Part shown: in pieces, positions 9,794-20,849 of the stretch
Position numbering within the stretch: the first letter of the stretch is position 1
Layout: every line of letters begins with the position of its first letter
Assembly (NCBI GenBank): GCA_035772735.1
Contig: JASDFA010000003.1
Coordinates: forward strand, 55,052,501-55,116,500
Source: Datura wrightii
Lineage: Eukaryota; Streptophyta; Magnoliopsida; Solanales; Solanaceae
Reading direction: 5' to 3'
Length of the DNA: 64,000 nt
Notes under the pieces: generated by a model
What the model saw: only the letters and a program-made list of their open reading frames with translations
Databases searched by the model: none
What the model was told of the DNA's origin: nothing
Program-made: the position numbers and the translations under genes

Positions 9794-12155
9794 TTAGTCA
9801 TCCTCTAGGGTGACGGACGTCTTCAATCGACTACCGTCCTCACCCCAGTAATGCTTACACCGATGCCCATCAACTGCGACAGTGGCACTCTGAGCTTCTT
9901 GTCACAACTCCAATTTTGGGGGGTCCTCCATCGGTGGTTTTCCCTTTAGATATCGCGAATCAACCATCTTAGCAGTATCTGCTTGATCAAACACGTTGAT
10001 CGCTTAAAGTTCCTCATACACGACCGGAAGCTTCGTGGCCTTGTACACGTCAAATACCTCCACCTTGTCGTGTGCCCGCATAGTTAGCTGCCCTGCAGCT
10101 ACATCTATCAGCGCTTTCCCGGTCGCCAAGAAAGGACGTCCCAAAACAAATGGGACTTCCGCATCCGGCTCAAAATCCAACACGACAAAGTCTACCGGGA
10201 AGATCAGGGAGCCCACTTGCACCAGCACGTCCTCCACAATGCCATCTGGTCTGGCAAAAGAATGATCCGCTAGTTGCAAGATCACTGTCGTTGGTCTAGG
10301 ACTTCCTAGCCCCAATTTGTTGAATACCGATGTCGGCATCAAGTTAATGCTCGCTCCCAAATTGCATAATCCGCGATCTCGGATACTCTGCCCAATTGTA
10401 AGTTGAATTGTAAAGCTCCCAGGGTCTTTGAGATTTGTGGGCAACCTATTTTGTATCCGGGAAGTACACTCCTCCGTAAGTGCCACCATAGCATACTCCG
10501 TCAACCTGCTTTTGTTCTCCACGATGTCCTTGATATATTTTGCGTACTTCGGCACTCCCTGCAAAACATCAACAAGAGGTAAATTAATGTGTACCTATCT
10601 AAGCACCTCCATGAACTTTTTGAAACACACTTCCTCCTTGTGTTTCTTTAATCTTTGAGGGAACGTAGGCGGTAGTCTTTCTGGTTCCACCTCCTTGAGT
10701 TGTAAACCACTCCTTGTGGTCACTACGTTCACTTTCTTGGGGTTGGGGTCAGTGTCACTCGGGAGTCCTCCTCTAGGCCTGGTGTTTTGAGCTCCAGCTA
10801 GTTGCCCAAATTGGTACTCCAGCGCCTTTGTAACTAACTGATTGTTCTTTATATCGGCTGCCAATTTCACATAGTCAGCCTGCAATTAAGCTTGGTTAGT
10901 TATCATCATTTTGAACATTTCCTCAATGCTGGGTGATGGTGGTGGTGGAGGTGCATTGTTGCTTCTGTATTGAGTCTGATAGTTCTGCTGCCCTCCTTGA
11001 TTTCTCTGCGCCCCCTGACTTGAACTCTGCCCTTGATGGCTGTTACTACCCCAAGAGAAATTCGGATGATTCCTCCAATTAGAGTTGTAGTTGTTGCCAT
11101 ACTATTGGTGATTATTTCTCTGTACATTACAAACAAAGTTCACTTAATAAGGATTCGCACCACAACACTCAGCTGAGTGTTTATTACTGCCGCACACTTC
11201 ACACCCAATCTACTGCACTACACTCACTGGGGCTTGAGACTTGATTCATGCTCATATTGCTGAAGTGGGTGTTGAGTTGATTCTGTAATGCAGCTATCTG
11301 TGAAGCGATAGCTGTAAAACCATCCACTTCCAAGACTCCTGCTGCTTTCCTTGTTCCCCCTCTTGAAGAGTCCGCATTCCACTCTGGATTTCCCTGCGAA
11401 ATACGGTTTTACAAAGTATACAGCTCCTCATAAGTCTTTTCTAATGCTTGTCCCCCAACTGCTGAGTCTATAAAAATTTTTGTGTGGGGTTCCAAACCCT
11501 CTATGAAAGTATGCACCAGCACATCATTGGATTGGTAATGATGAGGACAATCCCGCAACATAGATTTGAATCGTTCCCAAGCTTGATACAGATTCTCCCC
11601 CTCTCTTTGTTTAAAACTTAAAATTTGACTTCTAAGTCTTGCTGTTTTACCGGAAGGAAAGAACCATATCAAAAATGTTCGTGCAAGATCATCCCACGTG
11701 GTGATGTAATTAGGTGGCTCAGCTTTCAACCACCTTTTTGCTTCTCCCAATAGTGAAAATGGGAACAATGTAAGCCTTACGTAATCATAGGATACTCCAG
11801 CGGGGATGTAAGTATCACTTATCTCCAAAAAGTTTTGGAGATGTTATTGTGGATCCTCGTGAGGAAGACCTGTGAATTGCCCGCTGGTGTGCAGCAATTG
11901 CACCATATTCTGTTTCAGCTCAAACCTCCCTCCTGGCTCGGGTTTGCGAATGCTTGATGTAACATTGTTAGCATGTGGGATTGCCACTTCGCGAACCAGC
12001 CTAGCTGCCATTTCTTCGGGCACTAACACTGCCCTTACAAGTGGTGGATTCAGTTGTTGCTCCCGGATTGTTTGTCTGAGCAACTGCAACTTTCTCTCTA
12101 GAGCTTCTCTCCTTTGACAATGGAATTGTCTTTCTGGCTCTAAGTATGAGTCCAC
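9794..12155 (-). pseudogene. Element C gag-protease joined to the integrase tail
   Basis: Gag starts MDSYLEPERQ. Domains in order: helical N-terminus, retrotransposon gag domain (SLLGEAKRWLKAEPPN, then KQREGENLYQAWERFKSML), a degenerate zinc knuckle, a Pro-rich linker, protease, and then directly the last residues of integrase (HRCKHYWGEDG). RT, RNase H and the rest of integrase are missing. Breaks: stops after HEDPQ and ELYTL, a one-base insertion near 11240 relative to D, a stop after FMEVLR, and stops within the protease-tail joint. The catalytic Asp of the protease (CDLGAS in D) is Asn at 10363-10361. The product would be particle protein and protease; it is dead here. Confidence 0.85.
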
Positions 12156-12284
12156 CAGCTCCTTGTCTCTTGCCAGTGTTCAACAGAATTCGATATCTGC
12201 AAAAGACAGGCTAAGATCAAGTTGTCAGCACAATATAGAAATCGTAAACTAACACTTAAGAAAACAATTTTTACCAATTGCCAG
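12156..12284 (-). other. Element C leader
   Basis: A short stretch between primer site and gag, matching element D (34010-34140). No open frame of note. Confidence 0.6.
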
Positions 12285-12302
12285 TCCCCGACAACGGCGC
12301 CA
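12285..12302 (-). promoter_or_regulatory. Primer-binding site of element C (tRNA-Asp type)
   Basis: On the element's strand it reads TGGCGCCGTTGTCGGGGA, close to the TGGCGCCGTTGCCGGGGA typical of Athila/Tat elements, with six bases between it and the LTR. Confidence 0.85.
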
Positions 12303-12831
12303 AAAACTTGTTCGGTATTTTTAATTGACTACATGCAAGTGCACGTGGTCGAACAGGTAGTAAAATGGCTAAAGTAAGCCAAGTATCGATCCCACAGGGA
12401 CTGGACCAAGGTAATAATCGAATCAAGCATTAATGAACTCTAACTCTAATAATGCAGACAATAGTTTTAAGAAGATTTTGGGAGTTTATTGCCTAATTTA
12501 TACTAATCTAAAACAAATGTACAAATTGAGTCTGAACTATAGTAATGAGCATGTTGAGGCTAAAACGAACATGCAGGGAAGCAATTTATTGATACAAGTC
12601 GGTTAATCTTTTCTTCGGTTGCTAGTCAAGAATTATTGCTTATGGATTAAAATTCTGGTATTTAACCCAACTTAAGAATCATGAACCTTCCACCTACATT
12701 TCTGTGATAAAAAGAAATTCATGTTCTAGCCATACAAAACTGATTCCTTAATTGACTAATACGACTTTCAGATATATTTCTATTTTGAAGGTAAATCAAC
12801 TCTCAATTTTCCCAAACCAAGAAGAGATCAT

Positions 12832-15800
12832 TGTCACGCCCCGCCTTGGGGGGTATGACTGGCACCTGGTGCCCTATTAGGACCTGAACTGCTAGATTAC
12901 TGAGCCTAAGCACATCTTGTGCCTAGTTGGCTCTAACTCAGATTCATGGAATCAACGGGCTATATAACGGCTATAAATACAGCCTCCAGCCGACTAGGCC
13001 TATAGCCACCTGTACTATAACAACAGCTAACCAGAATCATGTCAATATAGGGAGCCTATGCGGGCCGACAAGGCCACCATGCTGTCTAGTTATCTCTAAC
13101 TCAATATAACAAATGCTGAACAACTACGTGACCGGCAAGGTCACAACTACTAGCTGGATACGGCCCCACACGGCCAACATAAACAACAATACTAGACAGC
13201 TAAACATACGCACGGCCCCATGATCTTGGGCATAATTGCATGTCCAGGTGCTACTCTATAACGCAATTTAGTCTTGTTTATCTAATTATTTATATACATT
13301 CTCATGTGATTTTATGTAAATGTGAATTTATACTAACCAACATGATTAGTGTTGTTTTGCAGGAAAAATATAATTTTATGAAGCTAAGATGCATGTTGGG
13401 AGAAATCGGGATTGGACTCGGAAGCGAGCAAGGAAAAAAGCACAAGGAAAGCACGAATTAAAGGGGCTCCGCGATGGAGCTGTGTCACGCTGCCATCGCG
13501 GATGCATTCTGCCCAGATGCTGAAAATAAGCCAAATTCCAGTGAAGGTGCGCGTTGGGGCTGTGGCACGTTGGCCTAGCCCTGCGTTGCACACCGTGCCA
13601 CGTTGGGCTTTAATACCTGGACGACCTGATTCTAGTGAGGGTTCGTGTTGGTTCCGTGTCACAGAGGCAGTGCTCCGCGATGCACTCTGTGACACATTGC
13701 TTGTTATTCCTGGAAAAATTCCCACTAGTATAAATAGAACACTTAGGTTTTATTTTTAAGAAGGCTGACTTAGTTGAGCAAGAATGTGGGTTACAGGCAG
13801 TTGAGGGGACGAAAATCCTAGGGTTCTTCTCTATCTCTTTCTCCTTTATTTCAATTGTTTGTATGATTTACACTCATCGGATGATGTTTAATTCACAAAT
13901 GAGTGGCTAAATTCACTTCTTGCTGAGGTTAAGAACATTTGTATTGAAATGTAATTATTGATCAATTGGTTTTTCATCTTTTCTTCCATGGTTGTTCTAT
14001 TGATTCTTGTTCTTACTGCATTAATGTGTGGCCAATGTTAATGTATATCTAAAAAGTCCGGTTTCACTCGAGAGAGAAAGAAATTGGAAAGTTGTGAATT
14101 GATAGGATATGAATTTTCTTAGTTTGGGAAAATTGAGAATTGATTTACCTTCAGGATAGAGATATACTAGAAAGTCGTATTAGTCAATTAAGGAATCGGT
14201 TTTGTATGGCTAGAACATGAATTTCTTTTTATCTCAGAGATGTAGGTGGAAGGTTCATGATTCTTAAGTTGGGTTAAATACGAGAGTTTTAATCCATAGG
14301 CAATAATTCTTGACTAGCAACCGGAGGAAAGATTAATCAAATTGTATCGATAATTTATTTCTCTACATGTTCATTTTAGCCTCAGCATGCTCACACTTAT
14401 AGTTCAGACTCAAAATTGTATATTCATTTCAGACTTAGTATAAAATTAGGAAACAAAATATCAAAATCTTCTTCACATTGTTGTCTGCAATTTAGAGTTA
14501 AAGTTTATTGACACTTGATTAGATTGCTACCTTAGTCCAGTCCCTGTGGGATCGATACTTGGCTTACTTGAGCCACTTTATTACTTGTTTGACCACGTGC
14601 ACTTGCGTGTAGTTGTGAAAAACAGCTGAACACCCCACACGACCGGCACAACTAACCATAGGGAAATATATACAGACTGCAAGCCTCTAAGAATACTGAT
14701 AAGATGGTCGGGACAGGGCCCCAACCTACCCGTACTATACAACAAAAGAAAATGATGTAAACCTCTGAATATCAAGCTTCGGAAGACAGGAGCTGATGAC
14801 TCTGCACTGGCTAGGATCACGAGGGATCGGCTCCTCGTCTATGAGTACCAGCAGGCAAGTAATGCGGCGCCCCAAACGGGCGTCAGTACCACTGGTACCG
14901 AGTATGCAAAGCAACTGAACATAAACTGATATAAACAACAATGCTAGTAAATTCTGAATAACAGGAAGTATCTAAAACTGTCTGAACTAGCAGGATCTGG
15001 AATAGGCTTATCTGTACTGAAGGTAAGGTAGAATTATACTTGTCGTCATGGCGACCTGCTGTCTATCAACTAATAGATATCATGTATATACATATATATA
15101 TAACACACAAGAACCTATACCAGCCCCCATAAGCCAGAAGGTGCCAATCAATACACAATCTATATACCCCTACCCGGGTCAAAACCATCCAAAAGTAAAT
15201 CACTCCACTCATCTACTAACTACGAGCACCTCTACTGGCCCCCTGGGTCTCCAGCTCGGGCTATGGCCTCTGATATAAATAACTGTGTCTGAGCCTGAAG
15301 GACTCCTGTACTGTAAATTGTAATATGTATCTGTAATTTGCCCCCTGGGCGCAAGCGCACAATAGGGTAAGCTATACTGCTATGCTGATCAGCCTGATAT
15401 AGGGAATGCTCCATCCCATCTTCGTCCTACTGCGGACGGCATACCACTCCTTGGAGTGGCGTATCCCCACCCTCATGGTGGGTCGACACAGTTACCTACC
15501 CAGGGGCGGCGAGGATGCTCAAAGGTGCCCTCATAACACAAACAGGTCTCAACAAACAATAATCACATATAGCAAGCATGTTTAAACTGAAAATACTATC
15601 TGTACTCTGATTTCTCATTCTGAACTCTTTTCTGTGTTATACTGATTCTCATACTGAACTATACTGTATCTGAGATATTATCTGACTGTCTGATTATACT
15701 GTAATTGAGATATCATCTGACTGTCTGGCTATACTGTATCTGGGATATTATCTGACTACCTGATATTGCTTTACTAACCTTTATTCTGAATATATATCAT

Positions 15801-16634
15801 AATATCATAAAACATGCTTGCTAAATTCAAACTAGACTCAATTCTCGACTTCTGAGTTCTTTCTTCTATACATCACACTATTTACGGTACTAGATTACTA
15901 ACTTGCCGAAGGAATTAGCTTTACATACCTTCGCTTCGGATTTCCCGACTAACTGGCGTAGCTCGGTCAGTACTTCTGCTATTTCTCTCAACTGCATTCA
16001 AATATATGTCAACTAGAACTAAATATGCTAATATTTTGGAAGAAAATATCACTTTCAATATATATATAGCCCAAACTTTGGCTTATCAAAAACGGTCGAA
16101 AACTCACTTTTTCTCGAAAGTCCAGAAGGGAGAAATACTCACTTTAGGGCTAGGAGATATTGACACTAATTTGGAGCAATTCCACTTACCTTATCTCGGT
16201 AGCACGACAATTCGTCGGCCGAATTTCATGAAAATAAATCCGTAGGAATGCTCCCTACTGCTTAATACCTCGGTATCTGGAGTTAATTTGAGTTTGGACC
16301 GCGTTTGATGGCGTAATCGGAAGGAAATTATCAAGAAACCTCGTCTCCCTCTGTTTTCCCTCGACCTTACTGGAAATTATATGAAAAGTAACTTTAAAAC
16401 CGAAGTGGAGGGGCTTATATAGTTGGGCCTGGACAGGGCCTCCGTGACATGGAGCCAACGCGGAGGCCCTCCCTCCGTGGCACGTTGCCATCGCGGAGGG
16501 GCTCTGCCCCGGCTCCTTCCGCGATGGTTCAACGGATTTCTTATTCGGTCTTTCCTAGCATGTATGGAATTCAAAAACTCTTAACCAACATGCTAATAGG
16601 CCATCTACATTTCGAGAATTTACGGGGTGTAACA
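12832..16634 (-). mobile_element. E1: solo LTR of a Tekay-like element
   Basis: It begins TGTCACGCCCC and ends GGGTGTAACA, flanked by ATCAT at 12827-12831 and 16635-16639. On the minus strand it reads TGTTACACCCC ... GGGGCGTGACA, the usual style of Tekay/Del LTRs. Without F it is 2386 bp. It has no primer site, polypurine tract or coding domain, so it is an LTR left by LTR-LTR recombination. A minus-strand TATA box (16422-16414) has CACGGAG words just upstream (16439-16510). E2 is a second copy. Confidence 0.88.
13221..14632 (+). mobile_element. F: solo LTR of the C/D family
   Basis: It starts TGATCTTGGGC and ends GCTGAACA, with CCCCA on both sides (13216-13220 and 14633-14637). It is 1412 bp and inverted relative to C and D. 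E2 shows the empty site (ACGGCCTCACACGACC near 24475). It sits at the innermost level of a five-deep stack. Confidence 0.92.
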
Positions 16635-17524
16635 ATCATATCCTACCAATTCACAACTTTCCAATTTCTTTCTCTTTCGAGCGAAAACCAAATTTTTTAG
16701 ATTTACATTAACATTGGCCAAACATTAATGTAGTAAGAACAAGAATTGATAGAACAACCATGGAAGAAAAGATGAAAAACCAAGATGATCAATAATTACA
16801 TTCCACTACAAATGTTCTTAACCTCAGCAAGAAGTGAATTTAGCCACTAAACATCATCAAATGAGTATAAATCATACAAACAATTGAAATAAAGGAGAAA
16901 GAGTTAGACAAGAACCCTAAGATTTTCGTCTCCTCAACTGCCTGTAACCCACGTTCTTGCTCAACCAAGTCAATATTCTTAAAAATAAACCTAAGTGTGC
17001 TATTTATACTAGTGGGAATTTTTCCTGGAATAACAAGCAACATGTCACGGAGTGCATCGCAGAGCACTGCCTCCGTGACACGGCGCAAACGTGGACCCTT
17101 ACTGGAATCCGGTCCTCCAGGTAATTATGCCCAACGTGCCACGACGTGCAACGCGGGGCTTGGCCAACGTGCCACGGAGGCAACGCGGACCTCCACTGGA
17201 ACTTGGCCAATTTCAATCATCCAGGGCAGAATGCCTCCGCGATGGCAGCATGACACGGCTCCATCGTGGAGCCCCTTAATTTGCTGCATTTCCTTGGCCT
17301 TTTCCACTACTCGCTTCTGAGTCCATTCACGATTTCTCCCAACATGCATCTTAGCTTCCTAAAATTACATTTTTCCTGCAAAACAACACTAATCATGTTG
17401 GTTAGTATAAATTCACCTTTTAACTATAAATCACATGAGAATGTACAAATATCGATGGATAAACAAGACGAAATGAAGCATTTGAGTATCACTTGGGCAT
17501 ATAATTCTGCCCAAGATCAACCAG

Positions 17525-17639
17525 CATGCCCAGCTCAGCAGGGGCATCTACTAGTGCGAGTGGTGGTCAGCGTCAAAATAGATTCTATGCCCTAGAATCC
17601 CATCAGGAGTAGGAGGACTCCCTAGTTGTAGTCACTGGT
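17525..17639 (+). pseudogene. Element B gag-protease linker after C
   Basis: The continuation of B beyond C: a Ser/Gly/Gln-rich stretch, then FYALESHQE and VVVTGM leading into the protease. It is broken by stops. Confidence 0.6.
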
Positions 17640-18533
17640 ATGTCACGAGTATTCCACCTTGATGTACATGCATTGTTAGATCCAGGGGCTACTTTATCTT
17701 TTCTGACGCCCTGTGTTGCTAGTAGTTTTGGGGTCAGTACCGAAATCTTGTTAGGATCCTTCTCAGTCTCTACTCCAGTCGGTGATTCAGTTATAGCTAG
17801 ACGGGTGTATAGAAATTGTCCTTTCACAGTTCTTCATAAAGTCACCTCAGCAGATTTAGTAGAGTTTTTCATGATCGATTTTGATGTTATCCTCGGCATG
17901 TACTGGTTATTTGCATGTTATGCCTCAATCAATTGTAGAACTCGTGAAGTAGAGTTCAGATTTCTGAGTGAACTAGTCTTAGAGTGGAAGGGTAGTTCAG
18001 TTGTGACTGTAGGTCGCTTCATTTCCTACCTTAAGGCCAGAAAGATGTATTCTAAGTGTTTTTCAAAGATAGACCTCAGATCTGGATACCACCAGCTCAG
18101 GGTTCGGGAGAGTGATATTCTGAAAGCAACCTTCAGAACTCGGTATGGTCACTATGAGTTTGTACTTATGTCCTTCAGAATAACGAATTCTCCTGTAGCT
18201 TTTATGGATTTTATGAATAGGGTGTTCAATCCATACCTGTATATGTTCGTGATTGTATTCATAAATGACATCTTAATATACTCTCTGAATGAGGAGGAGC
18301 ATGTTGTTCATCTGAGGGTGATGCTACAAACTCTTAAAGATTGTCAATTATATGCTAAACTCAGTAAATGTGAGTTTTGGTTGAACTCAGTGGCATTTTT
18401 GGGTCATGTGGTGTCAAGTGAGGGTGTTCAGGTGGACTCTCAAAAGATAGAGGTGGTGAAGAATTGGCCTAGACTAGTGAGTCCTTTGAATATCATGAGT
18501 TTCTTGGGTTTAGATGGTTATTATCGTGTTTAG
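17640..18533 (+). pseudogene. pol: Element B protease fused to RT by an internal deletion
   Basis: One open frame of 297 codons. Residues 1 to about 135 are a chromovirus protease with active site [10 protein letters not shown] and the downstream ILGM. It then jumps to the middle of RT ([18 protein letters not shown]), on to FGLTNAP-type [13 protein letters not shown], the catalytic region [10 protein letters not shown] and the thumb ([15 protein letters not shown]). By comparison with H about 420 bp of protease-RT linker and RT fingers are gone, with the frame kept. The first Asp of the FIDD catalytic pair is Asn (AAT at 18264-18266). No active RT is expected. Confidence 0.88.
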
Positions 18534-19020
18534 GGGTTTTATTCATTAAAGCCCCAATGACTAAATTGACCCAGAAGAAAGTGAAGTTTCAATGGTCGGA
18601 GGCCTGTGAAAAGAGCTTCTAAGAGTTGAAGACTCGACTCATCTCAGCACCTGTGTTGACCCTACCTGAGGGTACCGATGGGTTTGTGGTGTATTATGAT
18701 GTTTATAGGATCAGCCTTGGTTGTGTATTGATGCAGTATGGTAAGGTGATAGCATATCCTTCCAGGAAGCTAAATGTTCACGAAAAGAATTACCCGACTC
18801 ATGATCTCGAATTGGCGGCGGTAGTATTTGCCTTGAAGATTTGGAGATGCTATCTGTATGGGGTCCATGTAGATGTGTTTACGAACCACAAAAGCCTAAA
18901 ATACGTGTTTACCTAGAAGGATCTAAATCTACATCAAAAAGGTGGTTGGTGCTACTCAAGGATTATGATATGAGTGTCCTTTACCATCTAGAAAGGGTAA
19001 TGTGGTAGCAGACGCTCTTA
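18534..19020 (+). pseudogene. Element B RNase H (broken)
   Basis: After a frame change comes the connection and RNase H of a Ty3 [29 protein letters not shown], then [14 protein letters not shown], where the first catalytic Asp survives in YYDVY (family YCDAS). [15 protein letters not shown] and [10 protein letters not shown] follow; the family motif TDHKSL has lost its Asp. It ends in frameshifted pieces near VADALSRLS. It would degrade RNA in RNA-DNA hybrids. Confidence 0.82.
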
Positions 19021-20390
19021 GTAGGCTTTCTATGGATAGTGTGTCTCATGTAGATGAGAGACAGAAGGAGCTAGTAAAGGATGTGCATCGGCTTGCACGG
19101 TTGGGAGTTCGTTTGGTTGACTCAACTGTGGGGTGTTATTGTGCAGAATGGGTCAGAATCATCTTTGATGACCTATGTTAAAGCTAGCAAGATGAGGATC
19201 CTATTTTTGTGAAGTTGAAGGAAGTTGTTCTAGAAGGTAGAGGGTATTCTCCAAAGGGGGAGATGGTATGCTCTAATATCAGGATTGTTTGTGTGTATCG
19301 GAAGTTGGAGACTTGAGGGAGAGGATGTTGCATGAAGCTCATGGTTCCAGGTATTCTATCCATCCAGGTGCCACCAAGATGTACCATGACCTACGGGAAG
19401 TCTATTGGTGGAATGGCATGAAGAAGGACATAACAGAGTTTTTGGCTAAGTGTCCGAATTATCGACAGGTGAAGGTTGAGAATTAAAGACCTGGAGGTAT
19501 GCTTCAAGATATTAGTGTCCCAACTTGGAAGTGGGAGGAGATCAATATGGACTTCATCACAGGGTTGCCTCGCACTCGTTGACAGTATGACTCCATTTGG
19601 GCAGTTGTGGATAGGTTGACTAAAGCAGCTCATTTCCTACCGGTCAAAACTACCGATTCAACGCAGAATTATGCTAAGTTATATATTTGAGAGCTAGTTC
19701 GGTTGCATGGGGTGCCCTTGTCCATCATATTAGATAGAGGTACTCAGTTAACCTCCCAATTTTGGAGATCGTTAAAGAAGGAACTTGGCACTCAAGTCAA
19801 GCTTAACATAGCATTTCACCCCTAGATAGATGGTCAGGCCAAGCGGACCATTCAGACCCTTGAGGATATATTGAGAGCGTGTGTGATTGATCTCAAGGGT
19901 AGTTGGGATGATCATTTGCCTCTCATTGAGTTTTCATATAACAACAGCTACCATTCCATCATTCAGATGGCTCCATTTGAGGCTCTCTATGGGCGGAGAT
20001 GTAGATCGCCTATTAGTTGTTTGAAGCCGGTGAAGCTACGGTGATAGCTCCATATTCGGTCCATGAGGCTATGGAGAAAGTTTAGCTTATAAGGGACAGG
20101 TAGAAAATAGCTCAGTGTCACCAAAAGTCCTATGCAGATGTGAGGAGGAGGGATCTTGAGTTTGAAGTTGATGATTGGGTGTTTTTGAAGGTATCCCCCA
20201 TGAAAGGAGTGATGAGATTTAGGAAGAAAGAGAAACTCAGTCCCCGTTATGTAGAGCCCGTACCGGATTGTGAAACGGGTTGGCAAGGTAGCATATGAGT
20301 TGTAGTTTCCCTCAAAATTAGCTTCAGTCCATCCAGTTTTCCATGTATTGCTCTTAAAGAAGTGTTCAGGTGATTAAGCTCTAGTTGTTC
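19021..20390 (+). pseudogene. Element B integrase (broken)
   Basis: A decayed Ty3 integrase. Visible parts: HxxC zinc region (HPGATKMYHDLREVYWWNGM and CPNYRQVK, where the family has CPNCQQVK, so one Cys is lost), the catalytic core in shifted frames (SIWAVVDRLTKAAHF, HGVPLSIILDRGTQLTSQFW), and the C-terminal GDWVFLKVSPMKG-like region near 20170. Stops are frequent. It would join element DNA to the genome. Confidence 0.8.
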
Positions 20391-20604
20391 TAGTGGACGG
20401 TGTCGGTATGAAGGACAGCCTTAGTTATGAGGAGGTTCCGGTGGAAATACTGGATCGTCAAGTTTGTAAGCTAAGGCACAAAGAAGTAGCTTCAGTCAAG
20501 GTTTTATGGAGGAATTAGCATGTTGAGGGAGCTACATGGAAAGTCGAAGCCTATATGATGGCTAAATGCCCGCATCTATTCCCTTCTGGCTTAGTTTTTG
20601 CTTG
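20391..20604 (+). pseudogene. Element B integrase C-terminal chromodomain
   Basis: Reads YEEVPVEILDRQVCKLR, KEVASVKVLWRN, a stop, then HVEGATWKVEA, the chromodomain-like end that marks Tekay/Del chromoviruses. In the family it is thought to steer integration to marked chromatin. One stop breaks it. Confidence 0.75.
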
Positions 20605-20814
20605 AGGTATCAGTTTCCTCCTTAATACTCTATTCAGTTTCATGTTTAGCTCATGTGCCCCAGTTTCTTTCATGTCAATGAATGTATGTGTGATTCAGGA
20701 ATTCAGTTCAGCCATGTAGTTGAAATCAGAGTCAGTCACCCCACTAGTTTTCAGCATGCATGTTCAGTATTTGAGTATGATAATTGCATTTCTCTACTTT
20801 TTAGTATGATTTTC

Positions 20815-20849
20815 AACATTCGAGGACGAATGTTCCCAAGGGGGAGATA
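20815..20849 (+). promoter_or_regulatory. Element B AGGA-loop hairpin and polypurine tract
   Basis: AACATTCG and CGAATGTT pair perfectly around AGGA (20815-20834). The purine tract AAGGGGGAGA follows at 20838-20847, three bases before the 3' LTR. Confidence 0.75.

Larger units (their letters stand above)
4058..17519 (-). mobile_element. Element C: non-autonomous Athila-like element with gag-PR and ORF2
   Basis: It is inserted in the gag-PR junction of B with an ACCAG duplication at 4053-4057 and 17520-17524. It reads right to left: 5' LTR (12309-17519, split by E1), tRNA-Asp type primer site, gag-PR with the last part of integrase, a linker with GC-rich repeats, a candidate intron, ORF2, 3' untranslated region, polypurine tract and 3' LTR (4058-5472). 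RT and RNase H are absent. It would need enzymes supplied in trans. The LTRs differ by a few percent by eye in the first 400 bp. Confidence 0.93.
12309..17519 (-). repeat. Element C 5' LTR, split by E1
   Basis: The two parts, 12309-12831 and 16640-17519, align end to end with the 3' LTR once E1 and one ATCAT copy are removed. The right part holds the CACGGAG cluster and a TATA box near 17000 on the minus strand. Confidence 0.92.

Noticed and set aside
15048..15278. A small gene in E1
   Set aside because: The frame is not kept in the matching part of E2 and has no recognisable domain.
12832..16634. E1 as a complete retrotransposon
   Set aside because: Outside F it has no coding domain, primer site or polypurine tract; its sequence matches E2 throughout as one LTR.
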